Counted from the stretch's first letter, positions 23,652-31,038 are shown. The stretch is 31,038 nucleotides of DNA from CAITSH01 sp945892985 (GCA_945892985.1 CAMDDU010000050.1:1-31038), one strand, 5' to 3'. The notes: generated by a model not told the origin, from the letters alone. Translations and numbers: made by a program.

Positions 23652-25151
23652 TTATGTGCTGCTCGATGGTGATGTTACGCATTCAGGGCCTGATCCGAAC
23701 CGCAGCCGGTCCGGCAGGCTGCTCATGGCCATGGCCGCCAGCCGCGCGTCAAGCAGCGAGGGCGTGCGGCCGTGGTGCAGCGCCACGTCGCGGCGCGCGA
23801 CTGCACCGCGAATCGCGTGCGCTGCGCCAAAACGAATGGGCTCGGGCGGGTACCAGCCGCTGCGCGCCCGTGCCAGCAGTGCACCGAGCGCGACCCATGC
23901 ATCGTCGCGCTCCAGCAGTTGCGAGGCCAGCACCCGGCCGCCGAGTGCCGACGCGCCCATGCCATGCCCGCTATAGCCCACGGCGTAGTGCACGCGCGGA
24001 TCGGCTGCCATGCGGCCAAACCATGGCAGCCCGGTCGTTGAGCGATCGATCGGACCGGACCAGGCCGCGGCGATGGGCACATCGCGCAGCTCCGGATAGA
24101 GGTAACGGAAATCCTGCTCCACCTCGGCCGTCATGCGGGCGCTGAAATCGAAGTCCGGCCCGACACGGTTGCCCCAGGCGATGCTGCCGCCGCCCCGGCC
24201 CAGGTAGACGCGGCCATCGGGCGTGAGGCTGCCGTAGTTGAGCATCATGCGCGAGTTGATGCCGCCGGGCCGCTTCAACAACCCGCGCTCCTTCAGTAGT
24301 TCGGGGATCGGCGCGGTCACCACCAGGTCACTGGAGGTGACGGCGACGAAGGGCTGGATCTCCGGCAGGTGCGCCATCCATGCGTTGGCCGCCAGCAGCA
24401 CCTTGCCGGCGCGCACGCTGCCGTGCGCAGTACGCACGCACACGTGTGCTGCTTCGCCGGTGATGCGGGTGACGGGCGAGGCTTCGTGGACGCGCACGCC
24501 CCGCTCCATGGCCAGACGCCGCAATGCGCGCAGCAGCTTGGCCGGCTGCACCCGCAGCGCGCCATCCTCGGCCACGCCCTGGTAGTACGGCGCGTCGCCA
24601 AACAGGGCGCGCATGTCCGCGGCCAACAGTGGCCGGTGCGGCGGTGCCACCCCGGCGGCCTCCGCGGCCTTGAACATCGGCAGCCATGCGCCCGCCTGTG
24701 CCGGATAGGTGGTGGACCACACCGACCTCTCCAGTCGGAGGTCGCAGTCGATCGCGTGGGCGGTGACGAAACTGCGAATGTCTTCCAGGATGTCGACGCT
24801 GGCACGCAGTACCTGCAGCGCATCGTTTTTGCCGAGCAGCCGCACCAGGGTCGGCAGACGCCCCCACCAGTGCCCGATCGCACCACTGTTGCGCCCGCTC
24901 GCGCCTTGCCCGCACAGGCCGGCTTCGACGATCGTGATCGACAGCGACGGGGCTTGCTCGAGCAAGCGCAGTGCAGTCCAGAACGCGGTGAAGCCGCCCC
25001 CGACGATGCAGATGTCGGCACTGACAGCTTCCTGCAGCGGGTCTGGTGGCAGGGCCTGCTCGCTGGCTAGCGCCTCCGTCATCCACACCGAGGTTTGCGC
25101 CGGCGGTCTAGGGACGGGGCGCCAGGGTTGCATCTGCAAATCGATGGGCAT
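23652..25151 (-). CDS. FAD-dependent amine/amino-acid oxidoreductase (DAO family)
   Basis: 499 residues. The N-terminal dinucleotide-binding motif ADICIVGGGFTAFWTALRL (45-63; glycines 51-53) and Glu76 bind FAD. GQGASGRNSGAIGHWWG (81-97) is the typical flavin-contacting loop of the DAO/PuuB group, and GYSGHGMGASALGG near the C-terminus is the second flavin site. Family members oxidise amines such as gamma-glutamylputrescine or N-methylated amino acids. It leads the operon with the cupin, Bug and MBL genes. The ATG has no good ribosome site; a 247-base repeat copy begins 39 bases upstream, so the promoter must lie in or across it. Confidence 0.88.
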   Translation of the reverse strand: MPIDLQMQPWRPVPRPPAQTSVWMTEALASEQALPPDPLQEAVSADICIVGGGFTAFWTALRLLEQAPSLSITIVEAGLCGQGASGRNSGAIGHWWGRLPTLVRLLGKNDALQVLRASVDILEDIRSFVTAHAIDCDLRLERSVWSTTYPAQAGAWLPMFKAAEAAGVAPPHRPLLAADMRALFGDAPYYQGVAEDGALRVQPAKLLRALRRLAMERGVRVHEASPVTRITGEAAHVCVRTAHGSVRAGKVLLAANAWMAHLPEIQPFVAVTSSDLVVTAPIPELLKERGLLKRPGGINSRMMLNYGSLTPDGRVYLGRGGGSIAWGNRVGPDFDFSARMTAEVEQDFRYLYPELRDVPIAAAWSGPIDRSTTGLPWFGRMAADPRVHYAVGYSGHGMGASALGGRVLASQLLERDDAWVALGALLARARSGWYPPEPIRFGAAHAIRGAVARRDVALHHGRTPSLLDARLAAMAMSSLPDRLRFGSGPECVTSPSSST

Positions 25152-25189
25152 GGCGGTTCTTGTGCGGTTCCCGAGTCGTCTCGGCGTCG

Positions 25190-25436
25190 GTGTATAGGAG
25201 ATTCAAACCACTTTTTTCTCCATGCACTGACTTTACCACCAGAGCGAGAAGCGATCAGCGATCAATTCGCGCGATGTTTTGTGAAAACTCCCTCTGTTGC
25301 AGGTTTATCAGTCCCTGCGTCGGTCCATCTAGACCGATTTGGACGCCCTCTGACGCGATACGCGAGCGAGAGGCCGTGCCGGGTCTCGATCAATCGGCAA
25401 ATTCAAATGTAACGGTTACCGTCCGGAATTGGCCGA
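25190..25436. repeat. Long direct repeat, copy A (247 bp)
   Basis: Starts GTGTATAGGA and ends GGAATTGGCCGA. It matches copy B at 28145-28425 over most of its length (shared blocks such as GCGATCAGCGATCAATT, CGATACGCGAGCGAGAGGCC and CGGTTACCGTCCGGAATTGG). Same orientation as copy B. No protein or known IS structure was recognised in it. Confidence 0.9.
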
Positions 25437-25744
25437 GACCGGCCTGTCGGGATGGCGTATCGCGGTTGAGCAACGCGATGGGCCGCGTATGTCCCCAATC
25501 AACTCAGCCCCAAAAGCATCGCCAGATGTCGCTTTTCGCGATGACTGTCATGTGGGGCTAGCACTCACGATAGCAAACCGACAGTCGCCGACGAAGATCA
25601 CCGCATAGCTGGAAACGCCCGTCTGGAGCGGGTTTCAAGTCATTTTGTCATTCCCACACAAGCGTCAATCCAGTGACTTTAGTGCGCTGACATGGCCATT
25701 AGGCAGCTGAATTTGTCCTATAATCTGGAAAACGGAGGCAGACC
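25437..25744. other. Non-coding stretch
   Basis: No supported gene. It contains a worn dRS3-like trace (TCATTCCCACACAAGCGTCA, about 25649-25668) and a TATAAT box (25719-25724) that could be the -10 of the coiled-coil gene; a convincing -35 was not found. Confidence 0.5.
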
Positions 25745-25981
25745 ATGACAGAGAATGTTGAAAACCTGATCCTCGAACACCTGCGCGCAATTCGTAACGA
25801 CGTCAAAGAATTCCGGGAAGAGACGAAGGAAGAGTTTGCCGCCATGAAGCAGCGCATCAACTCAATCGAGCGCAGCAATGCGGGCTTGCATGAGGATACT
25901 GCAGCGATACAGGCGCGGCTTGACCGGTTGGATGGACGAATAGACCGTGTCGAGAAGCGCCTGGAGCTATCCAGCGTCTGA
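25745..25981 (+). CDS. Small coiled-coil protein of unknown function
   Basis: 78 residues, highly charged, with heptad patterns through almost its whole length (ILEHLRAIRNDVKEFREET and later IQARLDRLDGRIDRVEKRLE). A GGAGG ribosome site lies 7 bases before the ATG, a TATAAT box lies upstream, and a strong terminator follows the stop, so it is an independent, expressed unit. Similar small coiled-coil ORFs are common near addiction or mobile modules in proteobacteria; that is general impression only, and I do not assign a function. Confidence 0.8.
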   Translation: MTENVENLILEHLRAIRNDVKEFREETKEEFAAMKQRINSIERSNAGLHEDTAAIQARLDRLDGRIDRVEKRLELSSV

Positions 25982-25995
25982 TATGCCGACACACT

Positions 25996-26024
25996 AAAAA
26001 AACCGGGGATATCCCGGTTTTTTT
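25996..26024 (+). terminator. Intrinsic terminator after the coiled-coil gene
   Basis: Seven A, CCGGG-gatat-CCCGG, then seven T, 14 bases after the stop. Symmetric, so it should work in both directions. Confidence 0.92.
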
Positions 26025-26085
26025 ATTTGTGGGCTGATATTCGTCTGAATTCGGTATTGCGGGATCGGCTGACTGAAGTAATAGA

Positions 26086-26415
26086 ATGACTTTGATGTCA
26101 CTCTCGAACATCACCAAGCGCTATCCGGCGTTGGTGGCCAATAGCGACGTGTCGCTGCTGGTGGAACCGGGCGAGACCCACGCCGTGCTGGCTGAGCACG
26201 GCGCCGGCAAATCGACGCCGATGAAAATCATCCATGGTTCGGTACAGCCGGATGCCGGCGGCATGCAATTTAACGGCACTGCCGTGCGTGTGCGTAACCC
26301 GCAAGAATCGCGCGCACCTGGCATCAGCATGGTATTCCAGCATTTCAGCCTGTTCGATACCCTCACCGTGGCCGCGAACGTCTGGCTGGGACTGGACAAG
26401 AATATGTCGCTCGCT
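26086..26415 (+). pseudogene. ABC transporter ATPase remnant (nucleoside/sugar type, BMP-linked family)
   Basis: About 108 residues match the N-terminus of a double-ATPase protein of the YufO-like group: LSNITKRYPALVANSDVSL, the Walker A region, then GISMVFQHFSLFDTLTVAANVW. Walker A reads EHGAGKSTPMKI, where the normal ENGAGKSTLMKI has Asn and Leu; both changes argue for decay. Homology ends at about 26415, and the frame then runs through the palindromic repeat at 26451 to a stop at 26568. The normal protein has over 500 residues. No permease genes are nearby. Confidence 0.85.
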
Positions 26416-26450
26416 GTCGATCATCAGCCAAATCGGAGGGCGCTGCGGTA

Positions 26451-26510
26451 TGACCGCTCCTGGCCGCTTGCGGCCTGCGAGCAAAGTCTGGTTCCGACCC
26501 CAAGCGGTCA
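26451..26510. repeat. TGACCGCT-type palindromic repeat, copy 2
   Basis: Exactly 60 bases with perfect 8-base inverted ends TGACCGCT and AGCGGTCA, and inside them GGCCGCTTGCGGCCTGCGAG and GGTTCCGACCCCAAGC. It sits between the ABC ATPase remnant and the IS91-type remnant. Confidence 0.85.
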
Positions 26511-26519
26511 GTTGCGTTT

Positions 26520-26700
26520 CCCGAAAGCAGACGCGCGCAGCGCGGCATTGGGGGCGAGCACCCCGTGAAAACGGATCAGGTGCAGGCGCGGGCGCGGCAC
26601 CTGAGCCGCCAGGCGCTGCATGAATTCCAGCGGCGACATGCTGATGTGCGTGCTGCCGTCGCGCCAGGGGCTTTTGAGTTGCAGCAGGGTCGCTGGTTTG
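26520..26700 (-). pseudogene. IS91-type (Y2) transposase remnant
   Basis: The minus-strand frame contains LKSPWRDGSTHISMSPLEF followed by MQRLAAQVPRPRLHLIRFHG and VLAPNAALRA. That is a conserved C-terminal block of IS91/IS801-like transposases (PF04986 type). Only about 60 residues remain: the sequence turns unrelated after LRA at about 26518 and before LQLK at about 26700. Non-functional. Confidence 0.85.
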
Positions 26701-26771
26701 CCAGGGAAAACCCAGCGGGTTGATTTGAATAATGGGATTGGCGGGTATGGCGTGCATCTCAACAGGGGGGA

Positions 26772-27671
26772 TCAGGATTTTTGCGGTGCGTAGTGGGTGG
26801 CGATGACTACGCCGGCCAGTATGGTGGCGATACCGGCAGCGTGAAAGCCCTGTAAGGTCTCGCCCAGAAAAATAATCGCCAGGATGGTGCCAAATGCGGG
26901 CAACAGGTGGCAAGTGACGCCGGCGGCGTTGGCGCCAACCACCGCCACGCCACGGTTCCAGCAAATGAAGGCGCCCACCGATGAGGCCAGGGCGACGTAC
27001 AGCACGCCGGCAATTTCCCCGCCGGCCGGAAGACGCAGCGGCGCCTGCAGCGACATCAGCAACAGCACCGGCACGAGTAAGACCACCCCGAAGAGCGTGC
27101 TGACGAACAGCAGTGGCACGCCGCCAAGTTCCGGCGGCCGGCGCTTGAGCAGCACCGAATAGACGCCCCATACCGGCATGGCAAGCAGGATCAGCGCATC
27201 GCCGGCATGGAACTCAAAGTTCAGCAGGCGGGCGGATTCGCCCTGCGCAAGAATGACCAGGATTCCGGCGAGGGAGACCAGTACCCCGGCGACCTGGGCG
27301 CGGCTGGCGTGCTCGCGTTCTATTACCCAGGAACACAGCAAAATGAACAAGGGCATGGAAGAGTTGAGCAGCACGGCGTTCACGGTGGTGGTCGTTCTCA
27401 GTCCGGCATAGACCAGGATCTGGAACAGGATAATTCCGGTTAGCGCGAGTAGCAGGATCAGGCCGGCATTGCGGCGTATCAGGTCGCGCCTGGCGAGGAC
27501 GGCCGGCAGGGCAAAAGGCGCGAGCACCAGCACGGCTATCAACCAGCGCCAGAAGGTCAGTGTCACCGGGTCGATGGCATCGCGCAGCGCCCGGCCGATG
27601 ACCCAGTTGCCGGACCACAACAGGTTGGCGAGGGCGAGCAGCAGGAAGGCGCCGGTGCGCGGAGTGCTCAT
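26772..27671 (-). CDS. EamA/DMT-superfamily transporter
   Basis: 299 residues, ten predicted hydrophobic segments in two EamA halves. It begins FLLLALANLLWSGNWVIGRA (the typical first-helix W-G-x-N pattern) and has TTTTVNAVLLNSSMPLFILL before the mid-point, then SSVGAFICWNRGVAVVGANA and HLLPAFGTILAIIFLGE in the second half. Inner-membrane metabolite exporter, substrate unknown. It is not closely similar to the DMT protein at 4578-5447. No strong ribosome site is seen before ATG 27671. It stands alone between two decayed zones. Confidence 0.88.
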   Translation of the reverse strand: MSTPRTGAFLLLALANLLWSGNWVIGRALRDAIDPVTLTFWRWLIAVLVLAPFALPAVLARRDLIRRNAGLILLLALTGIILFQILVYAGLRTTTTVNAVLLNSSMPLFILLCSWVIEREHASRAQVAGVLVSLAGILVILAQGESARLLNFEFHAGDALILLAMPVWGVYSVLLKRRPPELGGVPLLFVSTLFGVVLLVPVLLLMSLQAPLRLPAGGEIAGVLYVALASSVGAFICWNRGVAVVGANAAGVTCHLLPAFGTILAIIFLGETLQGFHAAGIATILAGVVIATHYAPQKS

Positions 27672-27753
27672 GCGTATTGATGAAGCGGTAGCGCAAATGC
27701 GGCCGGGGTAATGGCCGGCGTTTTCGGCAAGGACCGTAAGCCTACGAGCGGGT

Positions 27754-28161
27754 TCAACGCCTCATTACCGAGGTATTCCGTTCCATGAGAGCTTCCGCGA
27801 CAAACGGCTTGATCAGATAGTCCGCGACACCGTGTTCTTTCAGTATTTTGGCCAGCCTCTTGTCGTTGCCCGGAATGATGATCACGACCGGCAGCCGCAT
27901 CCATGCCATGGCCGCGCGCAGGCGCTTGAGCCGTTCAATATTGTCGCCACCCGGGCCGGCGTCGATATCGACGACCAGTAGCGCCACATCCTCTTCCTTG
28001 AGCAGTATCTCGCGTGCGACCTGCGGCTCACTGGCAACCAAGATATTGACCAGCGTCGGGTCCAGCATGGTAGCGAGGGTGTTTTTATCATCATGGCGGG
28101 TTTCGTACAGCAGTATGTTGAGCCTGGCCGGGGCGCACTCATCAGTGTATAGGAAATGCAA
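27754..28161 (-). CDS. Lone response-regulator receiver domain, 5' end disturbed
   Basis: About 125 residues of a CheY-like receiver: NILVASEPQVAREILLKEEDV, the phospho-acceptor region LLVVDIDAGPGG, PVVIIIPGN, and the conserved Lys in DYLIKPFVAEALM. No output domain follows, so it would act through partners. The start is unclear: the frame begins with a TTG at 28161 inside repeat copy B. An ATG at 28144 (MSAP...) is in the wrong frame unless one C is added in the CCCC run that follows it. No ribosome site is seen. It may be a 5'-truncated or frameshifted remnant, and no histidine kinase is nearby. Confidence 0.65.
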   Translation of the reverse strand: MHFLYTDECAPARLNILLYETRHDDKNTLATMLDPTLVNILVASEPQVAREILLKEEDVALLVVDIDAGPGGDNIERLKRLRAAMAWMRLPVVIIIPGNDKRLAKILKEHGVADYLIKPFVAEALMERNTSVMRR

Positions 28162-28425
28162 ACCCCCTTTTTCTCCATGCGCTGACTATACCGCCAGACC
28201 GAGAAGCGATCAGCGATCAATTTGCGCGATGTTTTATGAAAACTCCCCTCTCGATCGGGTTTATCGGTCGCTGCGTCGACGAGGTTAGGCCGATTTGGAC
28301 GTACTCTGCCCGCGATACGCGAGCGAGAGGCCGTGCCAGTGAGCGCGGCAGCGCGCTCAGGCAGGTGCCGGGCCTCGATCAATCGGCAAATTAAAATGTA
28401 GCGGTTACCGTCCGGAATTGGCCGA
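28145..28425. repeat. Long direct repeat, copy B (281 bp)
   Basis: Aligns with copy A (25190-25436) from GTGTATAGGA to GGAATTGGCCGA. It carries a ~32-base extra segment after GGCCGTGCC that includes the hairpin TGAGCGCG-gcag-CGCGCTCA and is itself bounded by GTGCC direct repeats. Its left end overlaps the apparent start of the receiver-domain gene. Confidence 0.9.
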
Positions 28426-28756
28426 ATTCGGACATCGACTAAAGCTGGGTTTCGTCCCGAAGCGGTCGGATCGAGTTCCGGAAAGTAGCCGCTTGAGGTT
28501 CCGCCTAAGGGAGAATGATTTCATGCCAATCAACTGTTACGGCTATAGGGGGCAGGTCTGTGGCGGCGTTGCAAACCTTGCAAATAGCCGCTAATGGGCG
28601 CAATCTGCGCCCGTAGTGATGCTTGGACACACTAAAATGATCGGCAAATGACTGCGATCGGCCAGGCAAGTGAAATCAGGGTGGATTGATTTTTCCATCT
28701 GTTCTGACGCGAAACCACCGGCGGGTTGACGAGCGCACGATAAGGAAAAGACGCTG
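28426..28756. other. Non-coding stretch upstream of the cyclodeaminase-like gene
   Basis: No supported gene. It holds a possible worn copy of the TGACCGCT-type repeat (GTCCCGAAGCGGTCGGA, about 28454-28470) and a perfect hairpin GGGCGCA-atc-TGCGCCC (28596-28612) without a T-run. Confidence 0.5.
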
Positions 28757-29893
28757 ATGGTCCTGCTGCTGACGGATGAAGACGTGAAGCGCGTATTGAC
28801 GATGCGCGATGCAATGGACGGCATCGAGGACGCATTGCGAGAGCACGGCGCCGGGCAGACCATCGATATGCCGCGCTCCCGGATCTACGCACCAAACAAG
28901 GACGATGGCGCGGATTTCTGGATGAACACCATGGCTTGCGCCATACCCGGACTCGGTGTCGCGGCGATGCGCCTTGGAACGGGAATAACGCGCGTCCGCC
29001 ATACTCAGGACCCGGTGATTCTGGCGCGAAAGACCGATCGCACGTTTCTGTACGAGATAGAAACGGGCGAGATGGTTGCGATCGTCCACAACGACTACCT
29101 GCAGAACCTTAGGGTCGGCGCCACGACAGGCGTGGCGGCGCGGCATCTTGCGCGTGCGGACGCGAGCGCGGTCGGCGTGTTCGGGGCCGGACGGCAGGCG
29201 CGGACCAATCTGATCGCGATCGCCCTGTGCAGGCCGATCACCAGGGTGCGTGTCCACAGTCCGACGCAATCGCACTGCGAGGCTTACTGCAGGGAGATGT
29301 CGGAAGTGCTTGGCATCGAAGTGGCGCCGGCCACGCCGCGCGAGATCGTGCAATCCTCGGACATCGTACTGGCGGCGACGAACTCGCGCGCGCCGGTATT
29401 CGATGGCGCATGGCTAAGGCCGGGCACGCACGTGATCAGCATTCTTGCCGCGGACGCCGTCGAGGGCGGACACGAGTTGGACCGCACCACACTCACGCGC
29501 GCCGACCTTGTGGTCGTCAACTCCATCGACAAAGTGAGGAATGACAGTCAGGCCCGGATCCTCGAATTGATAAACGAAAAACTGCTCACTGGCGAGCGGC
29601 TTTGCGAGTTGGCCGACATCGTTGCCGGCAAGCGGGCCGGGCGCACCAGCGATGCACAGCTTACCGTCTACGACAATAATGTCGGCATGGGACTGCAGTT
29701 CGCCGCGTGCGCCGCGCTTGCCTGGCGCAGGGCTGTCGATCGCAAGATAGGACGCGCGCTCGAGGACCGGGACTTCAACGAATACCGCGACGGTTCCGCG
29801 GATATCGGGCTTCATGTAGAGTCGATCGCGCCCAACGCCTATTCGAAAGCAGCATTCGGCGTACCCGCTGCGGAACAAGAATCGGGTTCGTGA
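28757..29893 (+). CDS. Ornithine cyclodeaminase/mu-crystallin family protein
   Basis: 378 residues. AAGGA lies ~11 bases before the ATG. The NAD(P)-binding motif VGVFGAGRQARTNL (139-152) sits centrally, as in the family; VGATTGVAARHLAR precedes it, and ADLVVVNSIDKVRNDSQ follows. The position where true ornithine cyclodeaminases have a substrate-contacting Lys reads AAMRLGTG (Arg72), so it is more likely an imine/ketimine reductase or opine-type dehydrogenase than a proline-forming enzyme. Cytoplasmic. A Bug receptor gene follows 43 bases downstream, suggesting an uptake/catabolism pair for an amino-acid-like compound. Confidence 0.88.
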   Translation: MVLLLTDEDVKRVLTMRDAMDGIEDALREHGAGQTIDMPRSRIYAPNKDDGADFWMNTMACAIPGLGVAAMRLGTGITRVRHTQDPVILARKTDRTFLYEIETGEMVAIVHNDYLQNLRVGATTGVAARHLARADASAVGVFGAGRQARTNLIAIALCRPITRVRVHSPTQSHCEAYCREMSEVLGIEVAPATPREIVQSSDIVLAATNSRAPVFDGAWLRPGTHVISILAADAVEGGHELDRTTLTRADLVVVNSIDKVRNDSQARILELINEKLLTGERLCELADIVAGKRAGRTSDAQLTVYDNNVGMGLQFAACAALAWRRAVDRKIGRALEDRDFNEYRDGSADIGLHVESIAPNAYSKAAFGVPAAEQESGS

Positions 29894-29936
29894 ATGCACC
29901 GCTTCCCGCTGAGCCCCCGAACGTAAAGGAATGCAA

Positions 29937-30893
29937 ATGAATCTCCTCGTTTCCGCACTGGGCATCCTGTGCGTGCTTGCCAGTTTTTGCGCGCAGTCCC
30001 AGTCGTACCCGGAAAAACCTATCCGCATCGTGGTTCCGTTCGCGGCTGGCGGGTCCGGCGATGTGGTCGGCCGGCTCATCGGCACCCGATTTTCCGAGGC
30101 CTGGGGCCAGCAGGTTCTGATCGACAATCGGCCGGGAGCGGCCGGGGCGATCGGCGCGGGTATCGTCGCGCGCTCGGCGCCGGATGGCTATACGCTGTTG
30201 CTGGCGTCGTCTCTGGCCATCTCCCCGCATATTCAGAAAGGGAACACCTTCGACATCCAGAAGGATTTCACTGCGGTGGCGCCGATTGCGCAGATCGAAT
30301 TTGCGCTTGCTGTGCATCCGTCTGTTCCTGCCGCGAACCTTGCCGAGTTCGTTGCCCTACTCAAGAAGAATCCGGGCAAATACAGCTACGCGTCTGCGGG
30401 TGTCGGCAGCATCCATCACCTTTCGATGGAATGGTTTAAACGGCTTGCGGACGTTGACGTGGTGCATGTTCCGTACAAGGGAAGCGGCCAGATCATGCCG
30501 GATGTGATCTCGGGGGTGATCCCTGTGACATACGTGGGTCTTGCGCAGACCGCGCAGTTCGTAAAAGCGGGCAAGGTCAGGCTGATCGCCATCGGCGGAC
30601 CTGACAGGATCTCGGTCGCGCCAGGCATTGTACCGATCGCTGAATCTTATCCCGGCTTCAACGGCACCACGTCCTGGGATCTGCTTGCGCCGGCTGGAAC
30701 GTCGCGCGAGATCGTGCAGAAATTGAATGCCGCGATCAACAAAATATTGCGTGACCCGGAAGTGTCGGAGCGGCTCAATTCACTCGGCCTTTTTCCGCTG
30801 GGGGGATCGCCGGAACAATTCGCCGCCCGGATGCGGGCCGACTATGAGCGATGGGGTAAGCTGATTGCGGAGATCGGGGTCAAGTCGGAATAG
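29937..30893 (+). CDS. Bug-family (TctC) periplasmic solute receptor
   Basis: 318 residues from ATG 29937. AAAGGA (29925-29930) is 6 bases upstream of it but directly adjacent to the ATG at 29931, so the second ATG is the real start. Signal peptide to about FCAQSQ. Family marks: EKPIRIVVPFAAGGSGDVVGR, VLIDNRPGAAGAIGAG, APDGYTLLL, VVHVPYKGSGQIMPDVISG. It is probably co-transcribed with the cyclodeaminase-like gene. An IS3-like element begins six bases after its stop codon, so any downstream partner has been separated. Confidence 0.93.
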   Translation: MNLLVSALGILCVLASFCAQSQSYPEKPIRIVVPFAAGGSGDVVGRLIGTRFSEAWGQQVLIDNRPGAAGAIGAGIVARSAPDGYTLLLASSLAISPHIQKGNTFDIQKDFTAVAPIAQIEFALAVHPSVPAANLAEFVALLKKNPGKYSYASAGVGSIHHLSMEWFKRLADVDVVHVPYKGSGQIMPDVISGVIPVTYVGLAQTAQFVKAGKVRLIAIGGPDRISVAPGIVPIAESYPGFNGTTSWDLLAPAGTSREIVQKLNAAINKILRDPEVSERLNSLGLFPLGGSPEQFAARMRADYERWGKLIAEIGVKSE

Positions 30894-30898
30894 AGAGG

Positions 30899-31038
30899 TG
30901 GCCCCGCAAAACCGGACAGGGGTATAAGTGAAGTTCTGCTCTAATAGGCGACGCAGTCGCCAAGGAGCAAAGAAGATGAGACGCCCACGCCGTAACCACT
31001 CAGCGGCATTCAAAGCAAAGGTGGCCTTGGCCGCCCTG
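30899..31038 (+). mobile_element. Left end of an IS3-family element (partial)
   Basis: Starts with the terminal-repeat-like sequence TGGCCCCGCAAAACCGGACA, which ends in the AACCGGACA core seen in several IS3-family ends, and continues into the orfA gene. The rest lies beyond the window. Confidence 0.8.
30976..31038 (+). CDS. IS3-family transposase OrfA, N-terminus (partial)
   Basis: Twenty-one codons are visible, reading RRPRRNHSAAFKAKVALAAL after the Met. This is the typical start of the helix-turn-helix OrfA protein of IS3-family elements, which joins OrfB by programmed frameshifting to form the transposase. AAGGAG lies 9 bases before the ATG. The gene runs off the window. Confidence 0.88.
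   Translation, partial: MRRPRRNHSAAFKAKVALAAL

Noticed and set aside
26098..27171. 357-codon minus-strand frame
   Set aside because: It spans the ABC remnant, a palindromic repeat, the IS91 remnant and part of the DMT gene in the wrong frame.
28596..28612. GGGCGCA/TGCGCCC hairpin as a terminator
   Set aside because: No T-run follows on either strand and no gene ends just before it.
28591..29353. Minus-strand frames opposite the cyclodeaminase-like gene
   Set aside because: They are antisense shadows of a strong plus-strand gene and carry no family signature or ribosome site.
28757..29893. Naming this gene as ornithine cyclodeaminase (ocd)
   Set aside because: The expected substrate Lys reads Arg in AAMRLGTG, so only the family can be stated.

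Overview
The window looks like an accessory part of a high-GC betaproteobacterial chromosome, most likely Burkholderiales. The main reason is the number of Bug/TctC-type periplasmic solute receptors (PF03401-like): six intact copies and two remnants in 31 kb, an expansion typical of Bordetella/Achromobacter/Variovorax-like genomes. Most CDSs have strong AGGAG-type ribosome sites. No rRNA, tRNA or CRISPR array was seen. The window runs from the tail of an ISL3-like transposase to the left end of an IS3-like element.

Layout. 1-3.5 kb: transposase tail, a secreted protein of unknown function, an orphan ModA-like binding protein with an apparent frameshift in its signal peptide, and a Sel1/Cds6-type exported protein. 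3.5-7.4 kb: cysteine synthase, a DMT exporter, an SDR with a non-canonical active site, then a junction where a GT61 glycosyltransferase and a second SDR have both lost their 5' halves. 7.7-11.7 kb: a two-subunit molybdenum hydroxylase (2Fe-2S small subunit plus Mo subunit, nicotinate dehydrogenase/isoquinoline oxidoreductase type) divergent from a Bug receptor. 11.7-19.3 kb: DoxX, a Bug remnant, a glutathione transferase, a MetE-like enzyme in tandem with a Bug receptor, and further Bug genes separated by inverted-repeat elements. 19.6-21.1 kb: a truncated RecB-like nuclease and a vapBC module with a very clear promoter/operator. 21.3-25.2 kb: a compact minus-strand operon (FAD oxidoreductase, cupin, Bug receptor, metallo-beta-lactamase-fold hydrolase). 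25.2-28.4 kb: a decayed zone with two copies of a ~250-280 bp repeat, an ABC ATPase remnant, an IS91-type remnant, a DMT transporter and a lone receiver domain. 28.7-30.9 kb: an ornithine-cyclodeaminase/mu-crystallin family enzyme followed by a Bug receptor.

How the genes fit together: at four places a catabolic-type enzyme is paired with its own Bug receptor (Mo hydroxylase, MetE-like, FAD oxidoreductase/cupin/MBL, cyclodeaminase-like). No TctA/TctB membrane subunits are present, so the receptors must work with transporters encoded elsewhere or act as sensors or scavengers. Repeats lie between many of the modules and sit at or next to several gene breakpoints, so the region appears to have been assembled and eroded by repeat- and IS-driven rearrangement. 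I did not find a clearly new multi-gene system. The most unusual items are the paired enzyme/receptor modules, the decapitated gene junction near 7.07 kb, the several repeat families, and the TM0106-type nuclease fragment that keeps its iron-sulfur cysteines.
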